From Epichloe hybrida (Eukaryota; Ascomycota; Sordariomycetes; Hypocreales; Clavicipitaceae), in NCBI GenBank assembly GCA_019022495.1, contig JAFEKR010000030.1:434001-498000 (forward strand): 64,000 bases of DNA, in the 5' to 3' direction. Made by a program: the position numbers and the translations under genes. Below are positions 1-12,231 of this stretch, piece by piece. A model generated the notes under the pieces. That model did not search any database and was not told the DNA's origin. It saw only the letters and a program-made list of their open reading frames with translations. The stretch's first letter is position 1, and the number at the start of each line of letters is the position of its first letter.

Positions 1-952
1 CTTTTTGATGTTGCCCGACGAGGAGCGAAGGAAGTTGGCAACGAGATGGGGCATTTTTGTCGGTTCTTGTCGGTCTTTGTCTGTCGGGCGGGCGAGCGAG
101 AAAAGTACAAGAGAATTGAGGTGAATCCCACAAGCAGTCTGGGTCTCACGGAAGAGGCGATTTGCTGAATGATGCTGATCCCAAGCGAAAGTGCCGCCCC
201 TCTTCCAAAGACAGCAAGACCAGCATAGAGCAAGTCATTCAGAAAGGGACAGAGGAGCAGGGAAGAAGTAATAAGGAGAAGTCCGTAGCTGAGCCAACAA
301 AACAAGAAAAGAAGGAGAAAAAAAAAAAACAGAAGCCCTTGTTCTTATTTTCTCTTCTCCTCCGCGGCCAGACGGAATGGGGTGATGATTTTTTTTTTTT
401 TTTTTTTTTCGATGGAGAATATTAGTCGTCGGAAGGAGACTTGCCGATTTCTATTCGATTGCAAGGCGGAATAGTCCGTCAATCAGATTGGGGAAACCTT
501 CCGAACAGCCGCTAGCACTCTCTTTCGACCATGTGACGTTGGTTGACGTTGGTTGGGTGTGACAAGTGCCGACGCGTGGGATTGCAGACTGACGTTGCGC
601 TCGGCAATGACGACGAGTGGATATGAGATTCTATACAGGGCACTGCATTAATTCCAGGCCGCAAGTCGTGGTGTGGCGTGATGGATGTACGGAGTAGGTT
701 GCTGGCAGATGGATATGAGGACTGACGGATGACGGACGACGGACGAAGGACGACGACGGATGACGGATGACGACGAGTGGGCAGTCCAGAGGGCAACGGC
801 TCGCTCAGCGAAGCCAAAGCAAGCCAAGTCCCCGAGTAGAACATGATGGCTTTTCCTTTTCTTTTCTTCTTCTTCTTCCTTCTTCTCTCTCCGGTCGGTT
901 TTGAGCCTGCAGCGCCCCGCCATGTGGGGGGGTTTCGATGTTGCCCCCCCCC
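1..952. other. intergenic, low-complexity; no supported gene
   Basis: I see no convincing coding frame here. The stretch holds a T-run around 389-409, an imperfect GACGGA/GACGAC-type tandem around 718-780, and a TTC-rich pyrimidine tract around 853-890. It ends in a run of nine C residues (944-952) that abuts the large LTR element. One TACGGAGTA motif lies at 688-696. Short frames on both strands have repetitive, low-complexity translations and no recognisable domain. Confidence 0.6.
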
Positions 953-1105
953 AAAAAGACGGATTCGATCAAAACAAACTTTTTATTGATTCATAGCTCG
1001 TCTCTAATAATAATTAAAGGGCAATGCCCTTCCGATGAAAATTTTTCTATGTGGCTTTTAAGCCAGAGGGTAGGTTAGTGCCTCACACCTTCCCCCCCTC
1101 CTACT
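953..1105 (-). repeat. left long terminal repeat (3' LTR in element orientation)
   Basis: This 153-bp copy aligns end to end and without gaps with 12079-12231. By eye 18 positions differ and every one is a C/T or G/A transition, about 88% identity. A purely transitional spectrum points to RIP rather than ordinary drift. The inner edge, in element orientation, is preceded by a purine-rich stretch that could be part of the polypurine tract. Confidence 0.85.
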
Positions 1106-4100
1106 TGTCCACTAGCATAAGATAGTCGCCCTAACTATATAAAAAGAAAAGAAGAAAAGGAAAATATAATAAAGTAATTATTCCTTAAAGTAATTAATTA
1201 ACCCTTTAGTTCTTAACTATAACGGGACCTTCTATTATTACCTTAATCTCCTCTAGGGTTATTAAGCTATTACGCTCCCTAGAAAACCCTGTAATTAAGT
1301 CCTTATAAACCCTTATAACTTCTATAGATAAATAATTACACCTTAGTGCCTTATCTAAACCTCTTAAATTATCTTATAATTATTTTAATGCCTTAATCCG
1401 CCCTAGACGTTATAAGGGAGGGAGCCCTCCACTAATGTTAAATATAAGTCTAGTAATTCTTTTAGCATAGTTAGAATCCTTAGACTAGTAGCTTCCTAAG
1501 ATATTAGCCTAAAGAGTTAAGTAACTATTAGCTATCTACCCACTTTACTTAAGTATCTAGGATCTAAAATATTCTTTAAAGATTAAGGTTTCTTCCTTCT
1601 TTTTATCTAGAGTATAAGTAAGAGTGTTACTAAGTTCTTTTAACTTAGCGGGGTTTAGTCCCCTAGTCTTAATATTATTAATACTATTTTCGCATATATT
1701 AATTAATCCTTTTAGCTTTGCTAATATGACGCATAATAGGTGATATATAAATGAAATTCCTATAAGTACTTTAATAGCTAGTACCTTACCCTTATTATAT
1801 CTCTGCTAATTCTTAAGAAGCTAGGCCTTTAAGCCTTTTATTTACAAGGACTATAGGTTTAGTAGTATTATTATACGACTAGAAATAGGTTTCTCTAGAA
1901 GAAGTTTAAATTAGTTCCCTAATACCTTAACTCTAGGCAGTAGGATAAGAGAGGTAGGCTCCTAAGGAGTAGTCTAGCCCTTAGCTTTAAGCTTAACTAT
2001 AGCTACTATATTATTATATTCCTTAGGGCTTATATTTTAGACTTTAGATAACTTAGGTGTGCCTTTTAGTATAAGCTTACGCTTATTAAACATAAATAAG
2101 TTAGGAGTAATAGTAATCCTATAATCCGTAGCTAATCTTATTAGGTCCCTTAAGTCCTAAATTAATAGTTATTATATAGCTAGTCCTAATATCTTACTAA
2201 GAGGGGTCTTAGTTATTTTAGCACTATTATGATTGCCTTAAAATATGTAACACACTAGAGGGGAGGCTAGGTTTAGCATAACAGGGTTTAATCTAATATC
2301 GTGAATATTACTAAATATAAACATGTTTCTAAGGCCATAAGGATGCTTGCTAGTAAGTAATCTTATAACCTAGATAGATGTAGTTATAATAGTTAATAGT
2401 CTACTCTTAAAGGATATTCCTAGTCCCTTACTAGACTCTAGTAGTAGTTATGGATTTATTAGTAGGGGTTGCGGCCTTAGAGACCTAATATTTGTTATAG
2501 TTCTTTTTTGCTTTCTCCCTAAGGTATTATTATTATTATTAGCATCTAGATCTTTGTTACTATTACTCTCTTTACCTCTTCTATAACTATTATTTTCTTT
2601 GCTATTATTATCTTTCCTATTCTTATAATTTCTATCTTTATTACTAGCTTTATAGTTCCCTCCCTTAGGGTTATTAGTATTATTTACCCTATTATTACTA
2701 GGGGTTTTCCTATCTCCCTAAGCATAGTCTATCTCCCTATTATTTCTATTAGCTAGTTTCCTAGTTAGGGGGTCTAAGGGGGCGTTGCCTAATTCTCTAT
2801 TATCCTTAGTTATAGTTACGATTTTTCTAGCTACGTTAGGTGTGCCTAGCATCTCTATTGTAATAGGCTAATTTACTCTCTATAGTTAATATAAAGCATT
2901 CCTATTCTTTAACCCTATTTAAACTATGCTTATATAGTAGGAACTAAATAAAAGGTTATTTTTAAGTTCTTGGATTATAGCTTTAGTTAAATAGTATTAT
3001 TATAGAAAACTCCTTAGGATTAATATATGCTAAGCTATTAGTTTTGCTAGGGAGGTTAGTAATCTAAGTAAATAAAAGGAGCCTAAGGCCTAAAGGCCTT
3101 ACACTATTATAGATAGTTACTCCTATACTAGCTTGCTAGAATTAAGTGTTCTATGTAGCACTCTATAGATGTTATCCTATAGGTATAAAGGGATTAAAGG
3201 CAATTAGAATATAAGGGGCAAGCTTTTTATCCTTAAGGTTACTAGTCTTAGCTCCTATTAAACTTTATTATCCTTAAGGATATTTTTTATCTTTATAGCA
3301 TTTCCTACTACCTTATAAGCCCTTACTATTATTAGTAGTATATTCTAAAATAGGTATAAAAACCTTAAAAGTTAAAGGTTATAGCATAACCTTAACTAGT
3401 GCTAAAAATAAACACAAAACTCTTTAACTCTAACTAGGTTTATATCTAGGATTACCTTCCTATCTAGTTTCCTAGGTAACTTAGGAAACACCTTAGTCCC
3501 TCCAGTAGGTGAATTAATTAGGTTATTCTAGATAATAAGGAATATAAGTAACCCTGTAGTATAGAACATGTTATAAGGGTATGCTTCCACAAATTCTGCT
3601 ATTATCTTTAAGATAGAGTCTAGAAATTTAATCATGGCTATAAGGGGAAATGCACTTAGAAAAAATCCTAGGGCCTTATCATAGCAAGGGGCTAGCTATT
3701 ACATCTAAGCGATATCCTTAAGTACTCTAGGATCTTCCCTTAACAAGCTAGCTAGTCTATTAATAGTCTTGTTCCTATAAGCGCATAGTGGTGTGATTAT
3801 TCTTCCTATTATTAACTATTTGCGAATCTGCTTACACTAATCTAATAGAGCTTTAAAAGTTAAGGTCCCCCTCTCCATCAGGGACTTCTACCTAAACCCT
3901 AACTTTTTTAACTCTTTAGTTATTTAGGCTTTTAAAGGTTAGCCTGCCATAAATTATACTAGACCCTTAATAGCTCTTATATTTCCGCTAATAAGTATAT
4001 CTTAGTGTAGGATAATAAGGCTAGGGGAAACATATTAACCTGTAACTAGGTTATAGTATGTTCCTACTATAAGGTTATTAGTTATATTAAATTTTTCTTT

Positions 4101-5000
4101 CTGATTTTAGTTAGAGATCTAGACTGCCACAGGATGTAAGCTATTAGTGTAATAGCTAACAAAGACTTGTTTTAGCCCTTTAACTACTACTTCTTTCCCT
4201 TCTCTAATGGTTTTTACTAGCAGCAAACTCCTTATACTAGGACTCTGCACTATTAATATTATAGTGAGGTTATACAAACCTAGGGACTAGTTAGTTAGCG
4301 TTAGATAACACTATTTTCCTAGCTAAAGACCTATAGTGGAAAATAAGTTATCCCCCCCTATGTTATTTATTATCTCTACTAGAACTTCGCCCTTATATTT
4401 AATTATTAGAAAGTTCTCTTTTAATCCTAGTAATACTCCCCTAATGCTAGGATTAATCTACGCTTACATCCCGCTTCTCTAATAAAGATAGTTAGTAAGT
4501 AGGCAGGAGGAATCCCTCTTAAACCCTAAATCCTTAAACTTAGGCTACCTCCTTATTACTACTTTATTAGGATTAGTATTCTTTCTAGCTAGTGTTACTA
4601 CCTCTTACTTTATAAATTCTAGCTATTTTACTAATAGCTTAGTAAGAATTATAACTTCTATAATTACTATAAGTAAGGGGAAGCTTAGCTTAGAGAGCCT
4701 AGCAGAAGGTAAGAAAAACTCAGGTAGTTAATGATTTCTAATAGTTAGATAATTAGTGTAATAGATTCTAGGTAAAGATATATGCTTTTTTCTTCTTTAG
4801 GGGTTAACTACTATTCTTAACTCTACTAATTCGTAGTGTAAATTCCAAGAAGTAATTAAGTAAAATAAAGGAGGAGAGGTAAGGGATGGTAGAATTAGAG
4901 AGAATAAGGCGGAAGTGGTAATCTAATTTATTAGCTAGTTGACATTTACCCTTAACTCACTTTTTCCCACCTGTTAATACCTAATACCTGTTAAATCTCC
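1106..5000 (-). pseudogene. unassigned coding-like module between integrase and 3' LTR
   Basis: About 3.9 kb separates the integrase remnant from the 3' LTR, far more than a usual Ty3/gypsy element needs. On the minus strand around 2480-2800 a frame runs for roughly 130 codons with a single TAG, giving a hydrophilic Asn/Lys/Arg-rich peptide. Further fragments read sensibly around 2000-2250 once TAG is allowed as a mutated Trp or Gln codon. I recognise no family. It may be an extra ORF of the element, an envelope-like gene, or a second nested element whose borders are lost. Confidence 0.4.
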
Positions 5001-7816
5001 TAGCTCCCCCTTCTTGCCTTCTCTCTCTTTTTTTTTTTTTTAATACTATAATTCTAACTTTACTAATAATACTACATTACCCCCTTGAACTCCCTTATTA
5101 TTCTTATTGTTATAATTTTGTCCTCCTTATTAATAGTTATTCCTATAATGTCTTTAGGTAGCTAGTCTAGGGAATAAAGGCTTTTAATGTATCCTTATAG
5201 AAACCTAACCTAGGATCTCCCCTTATATGGGATCTATCTAAATTAACAAGCTAGTATAAGGCTTGCCTAACCTAACTATTAATTTAAAATAGTCCTTACT
5301 AATGTAGCTATAACTTTAGAGGTTTGCCTTTATAGGCTACTATTACTATCTTACTAGGTTTAAAAGGCTTTACTCTTTGTTACTTATAACAGGCCTTCTA
5401 GGTAGTAGCCTTAGCCTCTTTGTTTATTAACACTATCTTGTGGTGTTCTTTAACGCTACCTATCTAATATACTACTATATCTCCCTAAACTAAATTCTCT
5501 AATGGCTAGTTTAAATGCTCCTAAAATTCAGCAGACTATCTAGGTGTTATTAATGGAGTTAAGAGGGTTGCTAGATCTTGTTTTGTATATTAGGTTAATC
5601 TATATAGAACTTCCGTAAGGGAATAACCTATTAAATTAACATATTAATGATTTAATACCTCCGATACCTTTGGAAGTTAGAGATCCTAGGTTTTCTTATT
5701 AGTAGTTGTCTTATTTAGCATGCTTTGCAGGACCTGATTTGTAACTTCCACTAGCCTAATACTTTTATAAGACTACCTTAGGGTGTTAATTAGGTTTACT
5801 TCTTTTTTCTTTAAAAATCTTGATAGTTTTGCTAACCTAAATGCTAGTCCTAGATTAGTGTAAAACCCCTCTAGAGTAAGCGATAACCCTATTATTTATG
5901 CTCTTAGATAGTTTATAACCTTTATAGCGCCTATTAAATAATAAGGGAATAACTATATAAACTAAGAGAAGTAGTTTACTATAACTAGTATATGCTTAAA
6001 CTTTTATTCTAACTCTAGGAAGGGTCTAATATAGTCTATCCCTATTACTTAGAAAGGTTTGTCTACTAGCATAGGTTAATTTAATGCCTTTCTTTTTTAA
6101 GTAGTGTGTTAAGTATAGGGTAAATACCCTAGGATATACTTTATAATATTAGTCCCTATTCTAGGCTAAAATATAGTCTAAGTTAATCTTTGTTAAGTTA
6201 ACTCTACCCTAAAGTGTCCTAATATATTATAGGCACCCTAAAGTGTAGTAGTTACCTCTTCTTGCACTAGGTAATGCTAATAACTATGCTGCCCTTTATA
6301 CTAGAGAATCCTATTCTCTAGCTTATATTACCACACTTTTGCTATTATTTGCTAAATTATATAATAGTTATAACTCCCTTCTCCACACTACCCTATAGTT
6401 AAGAATATTATTATTTTAGCATACTAAGGTTTATTTAAATACTTCCTCTATAAGACTTTAGCCCCTAGTAAGACTTCTAGCTACCTTATGCTTTAGCTTA
6501 CCCCCTTATAAGCTTTAAGCCTTTTCTTATCCTTAGTAATCTTTAGGGACTTTAATATCTCCTTATACTTACTAACTCTATCTTTCTAGATTCACTGATT
6601 TTAGCTTATATCCTATAATCTAAATTCCGTTAGGTTATTTACATAATTATTAGAAGGAAAGATAGTATGGGATAGCCTATTTACTATAGTATTTTGCTTC
6701 CTAGAGATAAAGTAGATTTCTATATTTAGTAACCTTAACTCTATAACCTATCTAGTATAAATACCCTTATGTCTAGTAGTAGTTATAAAAGTAGTAAGTA
6801 GCTTATGGTTAGTGAAAATAGTTAACTTTAGCTTTAACTTAAAGAAATGCTTATACTTACAATAGAACTTAATAATAGCGTATAGTTCCTGTTTATAAGT
6901 CCTATAATTTCTCTAAGTCTTAGTAAATAGGAATAAGTTATATAAAATAGGATAAGGCACTTTATCCTAAACTTATAGTACTATATACCCTCCTCTGAAT
7001 TTACTAGTATTAGAGTATATCTAAGTAAGTAAGTTAAATATATACTTATGTATACTAAGAATAGTAGTGGCCTTATCCCTTAATATAGTAAAGGATAGAG
7101 CCTTAGAATCTCCCTATTACTAACCTATATCTCTAGTTAGTTAGTTAAGGGGGTAAGTAATTTTAGTGTAATTCTTAATCTATCTCCTACAGGGGCTAAT
7201 AGATCCTAAGAATAATTAGATATTAAATTAGCTTATAGGAGTTAGCTACTCCCTTAGCTTTGCTACTTAGTTAGGTTTAATGTATATCTTCTCCCTAATT
7301 TTATAAACCTAACTAACTATAATAATAGTTTTTATACCTAAGGATACTTTCTTAAAACTTAGTTTTAAGAGTATCTATAGTAACCTAGGTAATAAATAAT
7401 CTTTAATGAATAACCACTGTTCTTTAAATAAGGTATGCTTATAGAAGATATTATCTATATATATAGTTAGCGTGTTTAAGTTACCTAGCATTTAAGGTAA
7501 GGTTAATAAGGGCTTAGGGTAAGGCAATAGGATAGGCCTAAGGGCTATCCTTATTACCTTAGTTATAGTGTATCCTATAAATTAAGACCCTTAAGGCATA
7601 TGGGATAGTTAAAGCTAACTAAATCTAGGGATATTAAATGTAAACACGTGTCTTAACTTAGTAGCTATAGGTATTAACTAATATACGTGCTTTAGATTAA
7701 ACACACTATAGGACTTTACCTAAGGGTCTGAAAGTTAGTTATGAACCTTAGCTAGCAAAGGTATTTAACTTCCTAGTATATTCTCCTTAATATAAGAATA
7801 GTTAACTATAAGTTAT

Positions 7817-7896
7817 TGTTAAAATATATTGTTAAAATATATAAGGCTTTGTAATCCTAGGTTCAGTCGGATTGGTCCACTCTTTTGATTTCAACA
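7817..7896 (+). repeat. left LTR of the miniature element
   Basis: This 80-bp terminal repeat runs TG...CA. It differs from the right copy at two transition sites and by a one-base length change in an A-run. The copy-type primer binding site GGTTATGAGCCC starts at the next base, 7897. Confidence 0.88.
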
Positions 7897-7903
7897 GGTT
7901 ATG

Positions 7904-8004
7904 AGCCCGGTGGCGTAGTGGTTGTGGCTCACTGTAGCGTATTAGCCCGCCCACCACAGTGGAGCACTGCTCTGCGAGGCAAGGTTATGGGTTCGAACCC
8001 TGCC
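7904..8004 (+). other. tRNA-like segment with A and B boxes
   Basis: A-box TGGCGTAGTGG (7911-7921) and B-box GGTTCGAACCC (7990-8000) match the Pol III internal promoter consensus. Sequence around the A-box resembles the start of initiator tRNA-Met. The spacing of about 68 nt is longer than in a normal intronless tRNA, and I cannot fold a full cloverleaf with matched acceptor ends. I therefore read it as a tRNA-derived promoter segment of the miniature element, not as a functional tRNA gene. Confidence 0.7.
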
Positions 8005-8089
8005 GAAAAAAAAACAACTAAAGAAATTCAATTGCTAGTATAAGCCTAACCTCCAATAGGGCACCCTGGATATACAATTCCAGGGGGAG

Positions 8090-8170
8090 TGTTAAAATAT
8101 ATTGTTAAAAATATATAAGGCTTTGTAATCCTAGGTTCAGTTGGATCGGTCCACTCTTTTGATTTCAACA
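8090..8170 (+). repeat. right LTR of the miniature element
   Basis: This 81-bp partner of 7817-7896 is preceded by the polypurine stretch CCAGGGGGAG (8080-8089) and followed at once by the GTTAT target duplication. Confidence 0.88.
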
Positions 8171-11100
8171 GTTATTACTTAGCCTAAGGGTCTAACTTGT
8201 CTTTCGGAACTAGCACTAGTTTTGCACACTAGTCTGATATCTTTCTATTTGTAGCTATAGTGTACTCGTACATCCTGGACTAGATACCTTTAGTTACTAG
8301 TTGGTTTAACTAATACCTTTGAGGCTCTAACTACCGCCTCTTTAGGGATTAGGCCTATGGTTTCATATTTTCTTTTAGTTAAGGTATATGCACATAGAGG
8401 TCTATTACAGGAATATTAGTAATAGATAAAGCATTTAAGTCTCTATAGGTATAAAATGTTCGCATAACTTCCTTTACTATTAGCTTTAGAACTAGTAGTC
8501 CTAGGGTTATACTATAACCCTTAAACTATGTTAATACTGTCTTAAGTGGGGTCTCCTAGTTAGTCTCTCTTTTCTATATTCTTTAATAAGTTAGAAATAG
8601 AAATAACGGAGGCTCTTTTGTAATTAGTCTAGGCTAATTATCCTTATTCTATTAAGTTGTTTCTCTAATATTATTAGTTCTCTACCCTATGGAGTACTCC
8701 TCCCTGTTTTTAAGCAAATTTACTTTAGATAAAAATATACAGAGACTGAGTTAGCTAGTAAGCTAATATTCCTTTTATACTAAGATAGGGTAGGTAATTT
8801 AAGGGGCATGGCCTAAGAACCACACTATGGGTTCCGCCTAGAAATAAATAAATAGAAGTTCTTAGAGCTAATCTTCTAAAGTATTACTCTAGGCCGTTGG
8901 ATTTAGTTTTTTGACTTGACTAGGTTACAGCAGATTACTTAGTTTTCCGAATTATCTAAATTATCCTTATCATCTAAGCTAGATAATGCATTGTTAGGGG
9001 ATATATCCACATCGTCCTATCTGATATATTTTTCTAGGATTACAGGCTTAGCTAGGCAAAGCATAACTTTCTATTAGGTCGATAAAGCCACTAAGGGCCC
9101 TTTAATAGACATAACTTTATCTCTATGCTCTTTAACCCTAATTATTAATTCTGAATTTCTAATGTCGAACTTGGCTCCTACGTCGTAAAGCTAGGGTAGA
9201 CCTAAAATCAAGATAGTCTAATTCTTTAGCTAGTGATTAGGCGTGATAATGGCCTAAATAGATTAAGTAACCCTATGATAGGTTACTTTTATTAACATAA
9301 AGTGGGTGACTATGTTTTCCTAGCCGTTAGTGTTAATTATTTAAAGTCCTTGGAATCCCACGGACCCTAAGTCATAAACTAGTATGTTTTCCTGTAATAC
9401 GAAAGCCTAAGATATAATGTTAATCTTAGCCCCTTAGTCTGCTATAGCTTACCTAGGCTTAAGGTCGAACACCTGTTCTTTCCGAAATCCTATTTAAGCC
9501 TAAACCGTAATTCTGAATAGTTTAGCACCTAACTAGTGCTTACGAAGTAGCTTAGTGTTATGATTATTAGATACTAGAATCTTCTTGCTATTACCTAAAG
9601 TAGCCTAAACAAAGCCTGTATTAAGGGAGAAGGCTACCTTCTTCCCTAATTACCTTCTTAAGGTAGTTACCTATAAGGATAGCTTTTGAAATTATTTAGA
9701 CATCTTAGGACTAATTTGCTATAAGTCTATAAGCAACATTAGGACTAAAATCTAACTAGCTAGTGCTTTCTAGTTAATAGGACCGAGACCCTTACGACCC
9801 TAAATCTCACTTAATACTTATGTATTTCTTTTTACTACCTTTTCTCTTACTAACAGGGCGGCTTTAGGCATAGGGATAGGGGTCTTATCCCTAAGAATAT
9901 TACTAAGTAGCATTCCTTTCCGCTTCTTTAAAGGTAGTGTTACTTCTGAAATTAATATTATAACCTAAAGAGCACCTTAGGCTATAGACTCTAGAGTCTC
10001 TGAGTTTGCTTTCTAGAGACTCTTTAATAAGGGTTTAAGGGGTTTATCCTTATCTATAGCATCTTCCACTTAAGCTCTTAAGTTAGCCTATCTAGCTCCT
10101 AGCTTCTTTACATTAACTATAGCTACTAACTAAGGAGGGATAGTTAATAATACCTCTTTAAGCTAAATAAGTTAGCAGTTACTTACTAATATAGCAATGT
10201 CCTCTGTGGCCTTAGGTTTAATTAGCGCGTAATAAGCCCTAACTATAGTTCTAGTAGGAACTTCTTTAATAATTTAAGGTACTTTAACTTTATTACACTT
10301 ATCCCTACCTAAATAAATCTAAGCTAACCTAGTATAAACTTATCTAGGGACCTAAGAGTTATTATTCCTAGGAGGAAGGGTTATTAACTTTAGCTATATA
10401 GACTCCTATCTCTATAATATATTATTTCTAGTTATAGTATAGTTAGTAGTATAATACCTAGTAATACCACACTTAAAGTACATACCTCTATAAGGTAAAG
10501 GGGTAGTGCTATTAATATACTAGTTCTAAGATTTAGTAGTAGGTTAGAGCTCTTATATACGCCCACAGGGGCCTAAATTCTACGAACTCTAGGGTGCTAC
10601 CTATAGTAGTTAAAGTAGTATAATAGCACTAGTCTAGACTAGTAGTGTGAAGGTCACTTTACCTCCCCCTTGCCTAGGTTAATTAGCAGCCTAATAGTTA
10701 CTAGAAGTTTTATTACTAGCATTACTATTATATCTAGTCTATATCTAAGGCTAATACTAAGGGTAGGTGTTTAGAGTATAATTCTAGTTTACTAAGGGTA
10801 TAGGTTAATACCTATTAAGTTACTAGGAGTTAGGGATTCCGCAAACTCCTCCTAGTCTAAGGTATAATATTATTAGTTAAAGCTAGGCAATTAATACATT
10901 AACAGGGGTGGACTCCCTCCTCTAGCTACCTAATACTTCTATAAATCTAGGTAGGAGCTTATAGGCTTATAATAAAACTTTATTTGCAGAGCACCTGCTC
11001 TAGTGCTTAATAAATTCCTTTATTAATATAATCTTTATATTACGTGTAGTCGATTTTATAAGATTTGCTTTTGCCTCTAATATAGTAACTGCTTGCTTAA

Positions 11101-12078
11101 TGTGTTCCCTTACTTCCCTAAGGCTATTAGTAGCTAGGACATTCTAACTAATTGCTTCTTATATTAATAGTTTATTATACAACCCTTAAATAAATCTCTA
11201 AATAAAGTTACAAAGAGTATAGCTCTTAATTAGGGTAAGTAAGTAGTCTAGGATAATTAGCTTATCCCTTCCTCCTACATAATAGAGAATATTTAGGACT
11301 TAAGAGTAATATACTACTAGGGCCTTACCCTTACTCTAGCGGAGTTTTATATTTATTCTAGTTTTAACTTCTTTATTAACTATATTTAGAGAGTATTATT
11401 CTTATAGAGACTACTAAAGTGTAGTTAAGTCACTTATAGTAGCTAAACCACTCTCTACCTTTTAAGACTACTAGTCTTAATTATTCGGAGCTATTAATAA
11501 AGGTAGTAGCCTTACTACTTAGTGCTATATTAATAGCTTAGATAAATGTGTTTAGGTTAATATCCTTACCCTTGTTAATAGTCTTAAATAACTAATGCAA
11601 GCAACTTAGCTAGCAACCCGTAGATATTAATCCATCAAATATCCTAATATCTTAAGATAAGGGTAGCTTACAATCTATTATTATTAGCTAGGACCCCCTA
11701 GGTACACTAGGCTTTAATAAGGATACGAGTTTTTTAAAAAATTAAGTAAGTTAGGATACTATATTATCTTCCGTCCTACTATAAGGCAGGTAACCTTCCT
11801 CCACTAGGATACTCTATAGTAATAATAATCTAGCAGAACTTAATTTAGGGGGATATACCCCTACTATCTAAGGGTTTTACTAGAACTCTCCTTAGTCTAA
11901 GCACTCTAGGATAATAAAAAGAGAATATAGGGATTATGCTTTTAATAATAATAGGGATTAGAGGCGAATAATAATAACTATAAATTAGTACTACCTTAGT
12001 ATAATAATAATTAAACCCTTAACTTTAGGAAAGCTTTGGAAAGCTTTTGTTTTTATTATAACTCCTAGCGTGGTTGCT

Positions 12079-12231
12079 AAAAAGACGGATTCAATTAAAA
12101 CAAACTTTTTATTAATTTATAGCTTGTCTTTGATGATAATTAAAGGGTAATGCCTTTCTGATGAAAATTTTTCTGTGTGGCTTTCGAGCCAGAGGGTGGG
12201 TCGGTGCCTCGCACCTTCCCCCCCTCCTACT
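12079..12231 (-). repeat. right long terminal repeat (5' LTR in element orientation)
   Basis: This is the 153-bp partner of 953-1105. It keeps more G and C than the left copy at several sites, while other sites are reversed, so both copies were mutated independently. A C-run of 13 follows (12232-12244). Confidence 0.85.

Larger units (their letters stand above)
7817..8170 (+). mobile_element. TRIM-like miniature LTR element with internal tRNA-like Pol III promoter
   Basis: A 354-bp element sits inside the RIP-destroyed Ty3 copy. It has 80/81-bp terminal repeats (7817-7896 and 8090-8170) that begin TGTTAAAAT and end TTTCAACA, flanked by a perfect 5-bp duplication GTTAT (7812-7816 and 8171-8175). 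GGTTATGAGCCC directly follows the left LTR. It is complementary to the anticodon stem-loop of initiator tRNA-Met, the half-tRNA primer site known from copia-type elements. A polypurine tract, CCAGGGGGAG, precedes the right LTR. The internal part carries an A-box-like TGGCGTAGTGG (7911-7921) and a perfect B-box GGTTCGAACCC (7990-8000). There is no coding capacity. It is much less AT-biased than its host, so it either inserted after RIP or was too short to be targeted. Confidence 0.88.
953..12231 (-). mobile_element. RIP-degraded Ty3/gypsy-like LTR retrotransposon, 11.3 kb
   Basis: Two 153-bp direct terminal repeats bound an extremely AT-rich block with no open frame of 60 codons outside the repeats. 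CA and TG dinucleotides are strikingly rare and TA is abundant, the expected outcome of RIP. Reading the minus strand, degraded pieces appear in gag-pol order: a zinc-knuckle remnant (~10450-10490), a retropepsin C-terminal remnant resembling ILGLPWL with TGG changed to TAG (~9170-9215), an RT active site reading YIDN instead of YIDD (~7443-7470), and an integrase core with an IDYIxPF start and a VNYFS remnant (~5925-6050). C-tracts flank both ends (944-952 and 12232-12244), consistent with a poly-C target duplication. The terminal repeats lack the usual TG...CA ends. No canonical primer binding site was recognised. Confidence 0.85.

Noticed and set aside
7904..8004. a functional tRNA gene
   Set aside because: A and B boxes are present, but the acceptor ends do not pair, the A-B spacing is long, and the segment lies between LTRs of a miniature element.
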